Shown here: positions 42,211 to 50,791 of the stretch, piece by piece
Position numbering within the stretch: position 1 is the first letter of the stretch
How the letters are laid out: each line of letters begins with the position of its first letter
The notes under the pieces: generated by a model
What the model was told of the DNA's origin: nothing
Database searches by the model: none
Seen by the model: only the letters and a program-made list of their open reading frames with translations
Origin: Candidatus Poribacteria bacterium
GTDB taxonomy: Bacteria; Poribacteria; WGA-4E; PCPOR2b
Length of the DNA: 64,000 nt
NCBI GenBank assembly: GCA_003635265.1
Contig: PYIZ01000048.1
Location: forward strand, 62,001 to 126,000
Reading direction: 5' to 3'
Translations under genes and position numbers: made by a program

Positions 42211-43665
42211 CTACATACCACCCTGTGCCTCTTCGGCTTCGGCTTGCTGTTTCTTAGCGTCCGGATTGTCGTTAGGATCTTTATCGGAGGTGCCTGCTTC
42301 CTGTTCGACATAGAACTTGAAGCCATCGCCATCCTGATCCAGCTCATACTGACGGACAATCTGCTCTGCCTCGCGGTAGTATTTGCCTTCTTTGTCTAAA
42401 CTCATATAAGCCTTGAAACCTCTATAGGCTTCCTTGAACTCTCGGACAGCACGAAAACAAACGGCTTGCTGATACACCGCTTCATCCCGCCAAGTGGATT
42501 CAGGCGCTTTGTCTAACATATCCTGAAAGGCAGCGATTGCGCGCTGATACTGCCCATCTTTTTGATACAGGTCGCCAATCCGAAACAGTGCGTCTGCAGC
42601 ATGGAACTTTTTGTATGACAGATTTTCCGCCAATTTACGGTAAGCAGCAATCGCAGCCGGGTAGTTTCTCATCTTTACCCAACCAGATCCGATGTTCTGG
42701 AAATTCTGAGCAATACGGTCCGCGTACCCCGCAACATACAAATCACTTGGGAGCACGTCCCGTCCTGCGTTTATGTAGTCGAGTGCTTTCTGGTTTGTAT
42801 ACTTTTTAATGTCAGCCTGATCTTGGGCAATCTCTGTCAGGGTTGTTTCTGATTCCTTGAGCAAGGTTTCCGCATCGGAGGCTTCATAAGAATCTGGAAA
42901 CTTCTCAATGACTTTGATGTACGCGGGCCAACCGCCTATGTAGTCATAGAGTTCGTAAAAGTAGATATTGCCAACTTGGAACTGGGCTTGGGGCGCTAGT
43001 CTATGTTCAGGAAACTCTGCAACTACGCGTTCGAACTGCTTAATCGCTTCTTCGGAATTACCGAGTGTTTGGTAAGCCCGTGCTTCGTCGTAAAGCGCAC
43101 GTACAGCTTTGTCTTTACTATCGGTTGCTTGTTGATTATACAACTCTATATCTTCGGGCGCAGTAGCTTCCTTCGCGCGCATGGCTAAATCTTTGCTGAG
43201 TGGGGCGTGGTTTTGATAAGTACGCCTATTTTCTTTAATCACATCGCGATTTTTACGGATATCAGCAATACTACTCTTTGCGCGCCCACCCAAATAGCCG
43301 GTAGGGGCGATATCTACAATGGCTTGATAATGCTCTGTGGATTTATCCCATTCAAAACGTTTTTTGTAGATTGCCGCTGCTTGGAAATGTGAATAGGTTG
43401 CATACTTTCCGTTTGGATCTTGTGCAATAATTTCGAGATACCCTGCAAGTGCGGTATCATACAGGTTTTTCCGTTTGGCGAGATCTGCTTTTCTATTTTC
43501 GGGACTATCCGCGCGAATGGTCATAGATTGAGCTTGCTCAAATTTACGGTCTGCATTTTGAACCTTTATACTTGTTGGCATCATGCGACCCGTACAACCA
43601 GTAATCACCGCCGCTATCATTACAAGCGCGATGTAGGGGGCAAGGTTTACAAAACAGCGATTCAT
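42211..43665 (-). CDS. TPR-repeat lipoprotein
   Basis: 484 residues. Signal with lipobox VITGC, then several tetratricopeptide repeats, for example ALAGYLEIIAQDPNGKYATY, EEAIKQFERVVAEFPEHRLA, QRAIAAFQDMLDKAPESTWR. The C-terminal 30 residues are an acidic, Gln/Glu-rich tail (DKDPNDNPDAKKQQAEAEEA). It is a likely periplasmic scaffold, similar in style to BamD/YbgF-type proteins, partner to the ExbB/TonB cluster upstream on the same strand. A fully consensus promoter lies at 43740-43768, so it can be transcribed separately. Confidence 0.82.
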   Translation of the reverse strand: MNRCFVNLAPYIALVMIAAVITGCTGRMMPTSIKVQNADRKFEQAQSMTIRADSPENRKADLAKRKNLYDTALAGYLEIIAQDPNGKYATYSHFQAAAIYKKRFEWDKSTEHYQAIVDIAPTGYLGGRAKSSIADIRKNRDVIKENRRTYQNHAPLSKDLAMRAKEATAPEDIELYNQQATDSKDKAVRALYDEARAYQTLGNSEEAIKQFERVVAEFPEHRLAPQAQFQVGNIYFYELYDYIGGWPAYIKVIEKFPDSYEASDAETLLKESETTLTEIAQDQADIKKYTNQKALDYINAGRDVLPSDLYVAGYADRIAQNFQNIGSGWVKMRNYPAAIAAYRKLAENLSYKKFHAADALFRIGDLYQKDGQYQRAIAAFQDMLDKAPESTWRDEAVYQQAVCFRAVREFKEAYRGFKAYMSLDKEGKYYREAEQIVRQYELDQDGDGFKFYVEQEAGTSDKDPNDNPDAKKQQAEAEEAQGGM

Positions 43666-43739
43666 GGGTATTCCTCCTAACGTTAACTGGATTGGTGAAT
43701 TAGCAGGATTCTCAAGAATCCTGTTTGAAATTTTGCTTC

Positions 43740-43768
43740 ATTATAATCGTTTTGCAAAAAATTGTCAA
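43740..43768 (-). promoter_or_regulatory. Full-consensus sigma-70 promoter
   Basis: TTGACA (43763-43768), exactly 17 bases, TATAAT (43740-43745) on the minus strand, about 75 bases before the TPR lipoprotein start. Confidence 0.8.
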
Positions 43769-43837
43769 CAATCATTTTGGATATTTTGGGAAAGCGATGA
43801 ATATCGTTGAGATAATCTGACAGCCTGCAAAGGAATT

Positions 43838-44734
43838 TCACTGGCTCAGTTGCGTTGTGAAATTAATGAAAATCTCCCCGGACTGATCGATCTGCGGCAC
43901 TGTCTTGGGCAAGGTATTGAATCGAATCCTTTCGACATATCGTTTGGCTTGCTCTTTAAGTCGAACTTCGCCTACTGTTGTTAGAAAACCGGGCTTAACT
44001 CGAACGTCATACACTGTGCCATCCGGTTTCACCTTGAAGCTGATTTGGACGCCTCCGCCTTGTTTGCCTTGTGTTTGAATGGGTTTACCCAAGCGATAGC
44101 CACGTCCGCTGACTTCACCGGAAATTTCAAACTCGAACCCAACACCATCGGTAACATTACTTTGCCCGGTATGGGTCACGCTTCCAGTAGATACCTGCTT
44201 GGTCAAGCTGTGTCCGCGTTCCCCTCTATGTTTGAACCGATCCGTATCTCGAACGCCTCGACGTGCTGAGGCACTATAGTCTCCCTCCTCATCAACCCGT
44301 GGTTTCTCCCGGACCCTTGCGTTTGTTGCCTCCAAATCGTCGAGCAGCGTCTGATTTCGTCCTTTTACAGGTGCTGCGCCTAACGCCAACCGATTCGGAT
44401 CTTGGCTGGCAGTCCGCGCTAGGGCTTGAGCGGGTAAGCCACCCGATGGACCGCCAGGATTTAGATATCGCTGAACATTATGAGTAGATTGAATTGGTGG
44501 CAATTCGGTGGGCATTTCAGGCTGGCGAGTCGGAGAAATAGCAATAGGAATTTCTTCCTCAATACGCTTCGGCTCCGGTTTATTTGCCAGAATATCCACG
44601 GTTATGGCTGTATCTTCAATCTTTGGTACAGGTTTTGTATAGGCTGCCATAGCTAACACCAGAATCAGGATCAGATGTTCAACGATTGCAATCGCAAAAA
44701 AAGCACTGAGTTTAACCTCGCCTTGCGTGTTCAT
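43838..44734 (-). CDS. tonB: TonB-family energy transducer
   Basis: 298 residues with the TonB plan: one N-terminal membrane helix (FFAIAIVEHLILILVLAMAA), a Pro-rich periplasmic stretch (KPEPKRIEEEIPIAISPTRQ onward) and a C-terminal TonB-like domain (VSFKVKPDGTVYDVRVKPG, with YVERIRFNTLP and a final beta strand). It transmits proton-motive force from ExbB to outer-membrane receptors. Its ATG overlaps the exbB stop by one base (TGATG). No exbD lies between or after. Confidence 0.85.
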   Translation of the reverse strand: MNTQGEVKLSAFFAIAIVEHLILILVLAMAAYTKPVPKIEDTAITVDILANKPEPKRIEEEIPIAISPTRQPEMPTELPPIQSTHNVQRYLNPGGPSGGLPAQALARTASQDPNRLALGAAPVKGRNQTLLDDLEATNARVREKPRVDEEGDYSASARRGVRDTDRFKHRGERGHSLTKQVSTGSVTHTGQSNVTDGVGFEFEISGEVSGRGYRLGKPIQTQGKQGGGVQISFKVKPDGTVYDVRVKPGFLTTVGEVRLKEQAKRYVERIRFNTLPKTVPQIDQSGEIFINFTTQLSQ

Positions 44735-45438
44735 CAGTTTGTCTCCTCTTGGGTTAAACGCTGAATATCTTCAAATCCGTCTTGGAACAGCTTGTGTTCT
44801 TCAGCGACAAGAAAACGGACCAGAGACATGCCGTGTCGTTCCAGTTCTGTTAGAAAGAGCTGCGCCTTGCTGTTGAAATAGTAATACGCAACATACGTTG
44901 GTAGCGCAATCATTAACCCAGCGGCTGTTGTGATTAAGGCCTGTGAGATGCCAGCAGCAATCTCACTCGACTGCCCCACCTGTCCTTCCACCTCATAAAG
45001 GTTGCCGAATGAGACAATCATGCCGAGAAATGTACCGAGTAAGCCTATGTATATCGCAACGGCGGATAACATTCCCAAAATATGGAGGTATCGCGTCAAT
45101 TTCGGTTTTTCGCCATTGATGGATAAACGGATGACCCGTTTAAGCGTTTCCTCATCGGCATTTCTGTGTTCTATTCCGGCACGAAGAATATTTGTCAAAG
45201 GACCCGGGCGCTTCTCACACATCTGGATTGCGATTAGGGGATTGCCCTGCACAAGTTCATGGTAGATGCTGCGGGTCACAAACTGTGATGGGATGACTCG
45301 TTCACGGCGCAAATGATAAATCCGTTCCATAATAATCGCGTGTGCACAAATTGAACAACCAATCAGGGGTATGAGAAGTATCCCGCCTCCACTTAACTGT
45401 TCTAATCCTGAAATGATCATCTCAATCGGATTGCCCAT
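44734..45438 (-). CDS. exbB: MotA/TolQ/ExbB family proton channel
   Basis: 234-residue inner-membrane channel subunit that uses proton flow to energise TonB. Three membrane segments: ILLIPLIGCSICAHAII, then LSAVAIYIGLLGTFLGMIVSF and ISQALITTAAGLMIALPTYV. The family motif LGLLGTFLGM-type (IGLLGTFLGMI) and the conserved TTAAGL-x-ALP are present. It overlaps tonB by one base and follows the barrel gene by 34 bases. The missing ExbD means that a partner must be supplied from elsewhere or the system differs. Confidence 0.88.
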   Translation of the reverse strand: MGNPIEMIISGLEQLSGGGILLIPLIGCSICAHAIIMERIYHLRRERVIPSQFVTRSIYHELVQGNPLIAIQMCEKRPGPLTNILRAGIEHRNADEETLKRVIRLSINGEKPKLTRYLHILGMLSAVAIYIGLLGTFLGMIVSFGNLYEVEGQVGQSSEIAAGISQALITTAAGLMIALPTYVAYYYFNSKAQLFLTELERHGMSLVRFLVAEEHKLFQDGFEDIQRLTQEETN

Positions 45439-45472
45439 GATAGGTCTGTTCTCCCTGACTATTGTAAAGCCG

Positions 45473-47377
45473 TCAAAATTTTAACTCAATTCCGAAATCA
45501 AAATTACGCTGCGAAAGTTCATACAATTCCAATAGACGATACTCTCCAATCGCAAACGCTCCACCGACAAAGACATCAAAGTTTCCAATTGTTTTGCTTA
45601 GTTTGGGCTGCAACAGAAGATAGCCCTTCAATGTTCTGTCATTTACCATATCAACATATCTTGGACCTCGCAATTCGGCTTTAAGCGCGACATGGAACTC
45701 TGATGGGAGGTGATACACTGCATCCATATCGATGCGATTCGCTGCTCTGTAAGGAATTTTGTGATCTGTGTTCGTCTCTGAAATCCCAGTCGTGTCGTGA
45801 ACCTCATGCGTGTACTGAAGCCGCAGGTCGAGACTATCAACAATGCGAGCAGAGACAAGCAACTGCCCGCCGTAGATTGATGCTTCAATATTCGTCGGGG
45901 CCCATGCACGCGCTACTGCACCATTGTTGATGGATTGCACACCACTACTTTCAGGTGGTTCCGTTAGAGGGATTAACGCAACAAGATCGTCTATCTGCCT
46001 TGCGAAAACGGATAGATTCACTTCAAACTTTGCACCACGATGATATTTTAAGGTTATTTGTCCATTCCAAGCCTTTTCCGGACGAAGGCGCGGATTGAAA
46101 CTGATGTAATCTGTGTCAAAGTAAAGTGTTGACAATCGGTGCCGGGCAATTGTCCGAGATCCTTCAAGTTGGATTAACCAATGTTTGTCGAGATGGGTTG
46201 TCAGCGCAAGAGATGGGTATAACGGTAAGTTTACTTTATCTTCACCAGTTTCAGCCTCAGTCTGTTCAGGTGTGTCTGTCATGTTTAACTGCGGGTCTAC
46301 CTCACCCTCGCCAGTTTCAGCATCGGGTTGGTGTGTTGTATCCCCCATGTCTAACTGCGAGACCACTTTATCTTCGCCGGTGTTGTCACTTTCTCGGAAA
46401 CTAACTCCTTCCACGGCTATACTCAAGACGAAGGGGCCAAATGGTGTAAACTCATCGCGGGCATACAGTCGAGCGATTATCTCCTCAGTATCTCCTGCGG
46501 AAAAATATTCCACATTACCGCCAGCGTGAATTGGGTTCAGGAAGGGCCACGAAAGCGCCATATCAAAGTTAAGACGCAGATCCGCCGCTTCATCCCGCAG
46601 CTCAGATCCGTCGTGATCAATACGGAGCAGTGCCGTATCGAGATTTAATGTTGACCACGTTGTTTCAGAAATCTGCTGTTGCCAATTCAGATCGGAGCGA
46701 AAAAGGCTCAAATCCTTCTGAGAATTTGTATTTCCTTCCGTAGCTGGCAACCACTCTAGCGCTTTGAGATTTAGATCGAGATTAAGCGAAAGTTCACTCA
46801 ACTCCTGATACTGGTGACTTAATCCGCCGCGAATTCCGTCAAGATTATAATCGCCTCGCTCCTTGGTTCGTGCATTGCCAAGTTGCTGCCGGTTCAGGTG
46901 AAGGAAGCCGCGTGTCTGCTTCGTGCGTCCCGCGAAAAGCACCTGATAGATCAATGATTCTGGCAAACTTGGATAAGCGCTGAGGCGAAAACTATAGTTC
47001 TTCGGTGGTGGCGCGGTGGGTTTAACAGCTTTTTGAGGCGTAGTAGTGGGTGGTAGATTCCAAAGCCGTTCTTTGGGGTATAATGCGATCGCATGAATTA
47101 GCTGGGGCACCAACGGGTCGCTGAAACGGCTGCGCGGCTCAAGCACAATTCGGGTAGTATCAATAATCTCTGCGATAACCTCGTCTGGGAGGTCCGATTC
47201 CAACTGTTCTTCTGATGATCCCTCCGTTTGGGCGTAGACTTGTGATAAACTGAGTAGAACGTAGAGCGTAAAACATAAAACGTAGAAGGTTTTGCGGCGA
47301 GCGTATTGCGTAGAATGCTTTGCCCATCCTTCTACTCTTCCACTCTTACTCGTTCTTCTTTCGCTCATCCTTCTCAC
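45473..47377 (-). CDS. Outer-membrane beta-barrel protein, TonB-receptor-like
   Basis: 634 residues. The signal segment is LCFTLYVLLSLSQVYAQ. From about residue 130 amphipathic strands alternate (LELNLDLNLKALEW-like, LRLQYTHEVHDT, GYLLLQPKLSKTIG) and the protein ends with an aromatic residue (FDFGIELKF), as barrels do. A recognisable TonB box or plug was not found, so it may be a plugless or divergent receptor. A 22-residue tandem repeat (46228-46383) sits in what would be an external loop. It is between TPR (47384) and exbB genes. Start GTG 47377, ATG 47368 alternative. Confidence 0.72.
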   Translation of the reverse strand: MRRMSERRTSKSGRVEGWAKHSTQYARRKTFYVLCFTLYVLLSLSQVYAQTEGSSEEQLESDLPDEVIAEIIDTTRIVLEPRSRFSDPLVPQLIHAIALYPKERLWNLPPTTTPQKAVKPTAPPPKNYSFRLSAYPSLPESLIYQVLFAGRTKQTRGFLHLNRQQLGNARTKERGDYNLDGIRGGLSHQYQELSELSLNLDLNLKALEWLPATEGNTNSQKDLSLFRSDLNWQQQISETTWSTLNLDTALLRIDHDGSELRDEAADLRLNFDMALSWPFLNPIHAGGNVEYFSAGDTEEIIARLYARDEFTPFGPFVLSIAVEGVSFRESDNTGEDKVVSQLDMGDTTHQPDAETGEGEVDPQLNMTDTPEQTEAETGEDKVNLPLYPSLALTTHLDKHWLIQLEGSRTIARHRLSTLYFDTDYISFNPRLRPEKAWNGQITLKYHRGAKFEVNLSVFARQIDDLVALIPLTEPPESSGVQSINNGAVARAWAPTNIEASIYGGQLLVSARIVDSLDLRLQYTHEVHDTTGISETNTDHKIPYRAANRIDMDAVYHLPSEFHVALKAELRGPRYVDMVNDRTLKGYLLLQPKLSKTIGNFDVFVGGAFAIGEYRLLELYELSQRNFDFGIELKF

Positions 47378-47383
47378 CCAAAT

Positions 47384-50300
47384 TTATTCAAAGAGCTGTT
47401 GAAGTTTGTTCGTCGCATAATCGTATAGTGCATCCCATTTCTTCCGTTCTCCTACATCCTGCACTTGTGGAACGCTCGATTCATAAAACTCAATCGCATT
47501 TTCATACTCATCCTTCGCCTGATGGGTGTATGCTGCTTGGGCTAAAGTCTCACCGGCTTTAGCAAAGGCATCCGCGGCATAAACCGTCGCTTGGAATGCC
47601 CTATACGGATCATGATCCTTATATAGGTAACGAATACGCAGATAGGTTGTGCCGGCATCTTTATTTTGTCCTATCTGTGCGTACGTCTCTGCCAAACGGA
47701 GTAACCCATCAATTACGATGTCAACGGAGTATCGCTCCGTACCTCTTTCGCGAATAACATCATAAGCCTCGATGGCTTGCTGATATTTCCCTCGAGCACG
47801 GTAGGCATCCCCCAATGCCAATTGCGCCCACTGCGCTTGTTCCGAATCCGGAAAATCGTTTAGGAGGCGATGGTATACCGCAACAGTTTTGTCCAATTCG
47901 CCCAACTCTTTGTAGCACTCACCAGCAACCAATAAGGCGCGGGGAACATCAACGCTTTGCGGATATTTTTCGGGGACAGCAAGCAGTGCTTTCACAGCGT
48001 TACCAAGATTTCGACTCGGGTTATTTTCATTGTACCAAGCGTAACCAATTTCATACGCTGCGGTGGCTGCAAAGTCACTCCGCGCGTCAACCCTTTCAAA
48101 TGCCCCAATCGCTTGACGGTAAGATCCTAGCGCAATATAACATTTACCGATATTGTACTGCGCTAGCCACGCCGATGGGGTTTCGGGATATTGGTTAATT
48201 GCATTTTGAAATTCGGCGATTGCCCGCTTATAGTCTTTTTCATCATAGTAGTGGCGGCCAATTTGGAGTTGAACATCTGAAGCGAGTTCACGGTTGGGGT
48301 ATTTCTGCGTTAGGGTCCGATACGCCTGTATTGCTTTCTCTTTTTGACCTAGATTTTCGTAAGCGGTTGCAATCCCATACTGTGCATCGTCCGCCCACTC
48401 ACTCTTGGGGTGGTGTTGGAGCACCTTTTCATAAGCGGCAATTGCCTCAGAATAATTCTGAAAGTTCAGGAAACTTTCCGCAATATAGTATTGTGCTTCT
48501 GGACGGAGATCGATGGCTTTTTCAGCGCCTGCCTCGCGAATAGGGTTGGGATACTTGTCAACTACCCGTTGGTATTCACGAATCGCTTGTGCATATTTCC
48601 CTTGTTTGAAGTAGGCATTGGCGATACCGAAAATGGCTCTTGGGACAAGCTGCGAACCGGGGTGTGCCTTGAGCATTTCATTGAAAGCGGTTATCGCTTC
48701 GGGGTATCTTTCCTGCTTATAGAACACCCATCCTGTTTGATACCGTGCGTTGTCACCCCAATCGCTACCGGGATAGTTAGAAAGAATTTGCTTGAAAGCC
48801 TGAATCCCATCATCGTACTGTTTGAGATTGACATAAGCGATACCGATATGATATTGCGTTTTGTCTGCAAGCGCACCGTTCGGGTGGTTTGCGAGCACTT
48901 CCTTCCAAGCTGATACCGCTGCTTGATAATGTTTTTGTTGTTCGGCACTGTCTTTTGAGAGTGTTGCCTCCGAGAAGTGGGTCCAACCAATTCCATAGCG
49001 GCACTTTTCAGCCCATTCAGCTCCGAGGGCGTCGGAGGCGATCTGTGACTGTTTCTCCAGCAAAGCTTGATATTTTTGGCGCGCCGATTGATAGGCTTGC
49101 GGGGTTTGTTCACGCCAATAGGTACTTTCTGCGATAAAGAATTCTGCCCTATAACGCAGGCGGCTATTCGGAAAACGCTGAAGCAATTCCTCACAAGCTT
49201 GGAGGGTTGCCGAATAATCTTCTAGCTCAAACCGGGCGCGCGCTTTCCAAAACAGTGCCTCATCAGTAGGAGCGGTTTCCAAGCGGGTATCACGGTTTTC
49301 GGACAGGAAGCTATCGAAGGCTTGGGAACTTTCTTGATGCGCTTGCTGGTTAAAATACGCGATCCCGAGTTGATAAAGAACATAGGGTCTGAGCGGACTG
49401 GAGGGTTGGGAGCTCAACAGTGCATTCAATACCTCAATGGTTTGTGAATAGTCTCGCAATTCAAATGCACTGGTCGCTCTTCCATACAGCGCATCGTCTG
49501 TGTATCCCGATTTCGCCCCCACTTTCTTATAGTGAAGGATAGCGGAATTAAACTCTCGTTGCAGACGGAAACATTCGCCGAGACGAAAACGGGCCGCATC
49601 GCTGAGGTCGGAACGCCGATTCTCCGCAACCTTCTTAAATTCACTACCTGCTTTGGGGTAGTCGCCTTTCAAAAAATACGCCGTTGCAATCCCATATTGG
49701 GCATCATCAACAACTTCACTTTGTGGGTAGAGGGTAACAACTTTTTGATATTCATGGATTGCTTCAGGATATTTCTTCTCTTCCAACAAGACTTCGGCAA
49801 TCCAATATTGCGCTTCCGCGACAATGGGCGATGTTCCGTATTCACGCAGTAAAAGTTCGAAAGTGTTCTTTGCTTCTCCCATCAATTTCTGCTGGAAATA
49901 ACACTCACCAAGTCTGAATCGCGCATCTATAGCCAATTGCCGGTGTTCTTCATCCTGTTGGTAGGTATCAATGACTTGCTGGTAAGCATGTTGTGCCTTT
50001 GCCCAATCGCCAAGGTTGAATAGAGATTCGGCTGCACGATAGGAAGCCTCTGGAATGGCATAGTGGGTGGGATAGTTTGCGATAAAGTTCGTTAGGGCAC
50101 CATGTGCCTCACCGTATTTTTTAAGTCTGTATAAACTCCAACCCTTCGCGTACAGGGCATCTGATGCTTCATCTGATTGGGGATATTTAGTGAGGACCTG
50201 CTCGTAATATTCGCGGGACTTCTGATAGAGCCCCAAGTTGTCATAGGATTCGCCTATAAGATAAAGGCTGTGGGAAATAACGGCGGGATCGTCTGAGCTT

Positions 50301-50695
50301 TCGACAACTTTTTCGTAAGCTTTAATTGCCTCTTCATATCTGCCCTGACGAAACCAAGCCATTGCTGTGCCGCGAACCGCATCTAAACGCAGTGGACTGT
50401 CTGGATAATCAATTTGGATTTGCTTATAATGCTGGATTGCCTCGTCATATTTTTCAAGCTGTAGCGCACATTCGCCCATGAGAAAACGCGCGTCGTCAGC
50501 ATCTGCACTCTGAGGATAGTCTTGGATGAATGCTTTAAGCTCATCTTTAGCAATGAAATAGGCGCCCTCTTGAAAAAGTTTGTAAGCAAAAACATATTCA
50601 TCACGCTCGCCTGCAAGCGCGGGGTAAATCGCCCATGTAATAATTACAATGATGACCGATATTTTATAAAATAAGGGCGCTGCTTGACGTATCAT
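47384..50695 (-). CDS. Giant TPR-repeat protein (1103 residues)
   Basis: The N-terminal hydrophobic signal (ISVIIVIITWAIYPALAG) is followed by about 25-30 tetratricopeptide repeats filling the protein, typical units YDEAIQHYKQIQIDYPDSPL, YPEAIHEYQKVVTLYPQSEV, YSEAIAAYEKVLQHHPKSEW. It probably forms a long periplasmic superhelix that scaffolds the outer-membrane barrel and ExbB/TonB encoded downstream. The -10 box TATAAT at 50734-50739 is only 16 bases from the right end of the IS605-type element. It is the first gene of the cluster; the next starts seven bases after its stop. Confidence 0.88.
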   Translation of the reverse strand: MIRQAAPLFYKISVIIVIITWAIYPALAGERDEYVFAYKLFQEGAYFIAKDELKAFIQDYPQSADADDARFLMGECALQLEKYDEAIQHYKQIQIDYPDSPLRLDAVRGTAMAWFRQGRYEEAIKAYEKVVESSDDPAVISHSLYLIGESYDNLGLYQKSREYYEQVLTKYPQSDEASDALYAKGWSLYRLKKYGEAHGALTNFIANYPTHYAIPEASYRAAESLFNLGDWAKAQHAYQQVIDTYQQDEEHRQLAIDARFRLGECYFQQKLMGEAKNTFELLLREYGTSPIVAEAQYWIAEVLLEEKKYPEAIHEYQKVVTLYPQSEVVDDAQYGIATAYFLKGDYPKAGSEFKKVAENRRSDLSDAARFRLGECFRLQREFNSAILHYKKVGAKSGYTDDALYGRATSAFELRDYSQTIEVLNALLSSQPSSPLRPYVLYQLGIAYFNQQAHQESSQAFDSFLSENRDTRLETAPTDEALFWKARARFELEDYSATLQACEELLQRFPNSRLRYRAEFFIAESTYWREQTPQAYQSARQKYQALLEKQSQIASDALGAEWAEKCRYGIGWTHFSEATLSKDSAEQQKHYQAAVSAWKEVLANHPNGALADKTQYHIGIAYVNLKQYDDGIQAFKQILSNYPGSDWGDNARYQTGWVFYKQERYPEAITAFNEMLKAHPGSQLVPRAIFGIANAYFKQGKYAQAIREYQRVVDKYPNPIREAGAEKAIDLRPEAQYYIAESFLNFQNYSEAIAAYEKVLQHHPKSEWADDAQYGIATAYENLGQKEKAIQAYRTLTQKYPNRELASDVQLQIGRHYYDEKDYKRAIAEFQNAINQYPETPSAWLAQYNIGKCYIALGSYRQAIGAFERVDARSDFAATAAYEIGYAWYNENNPSRNLGNAVKALLAVPEKYPQSVDVPRALLVAGECYKELGELDKTVAVYHRLLNDFPDSEQAQWAQLALGDAYRARGKYQQAIEAYDVIRERGTERYSVDIVIDGLLRLAETYAQIGQNKDAGTTYLRIRYLYKDHDPYRAFQATVYAADAFAKAGETLAQAAYTHQAKDEYENAIEFYESSVPQVQDVGERKKWDALYDYATNKLQQLFE

Positions 50696-50733
50696 CGCTG
50701 ACCTTTCAGTTTTTCGCTGGCTCCCGATTGGCT

Positions 50734-50739
50734 ATTATA
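50734..50739 (-). promoter_or_regulatory. -10 box of the TPR operon, next to an IS end
   Basis: TATAAT on the minus strand. A -35-like TGTCAA, 18 bases further, belongs to the IS right end (GTCAAAAC). The leader to the start at 50695 is about 32 bases. Confidence 0.45.
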
Positions 50740-50767
50740 TCATCGCCTATCACTGTTTTGACATACT

Positions 50768-50787
50768 CCCAATGTTAAAACATTGGG
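50768..50787. repeat. Right-end hairpin of the IS605-type element
   Basis: CCCAATGTT-aa-AACATTGGG, perfect stem. This is the expected TnpA recognition hairpin at the right end; in TnpB systems the guide RNA runs across this end into the flank. Confidence 0.85.
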
Positions 50788-50791
50788 ATTC

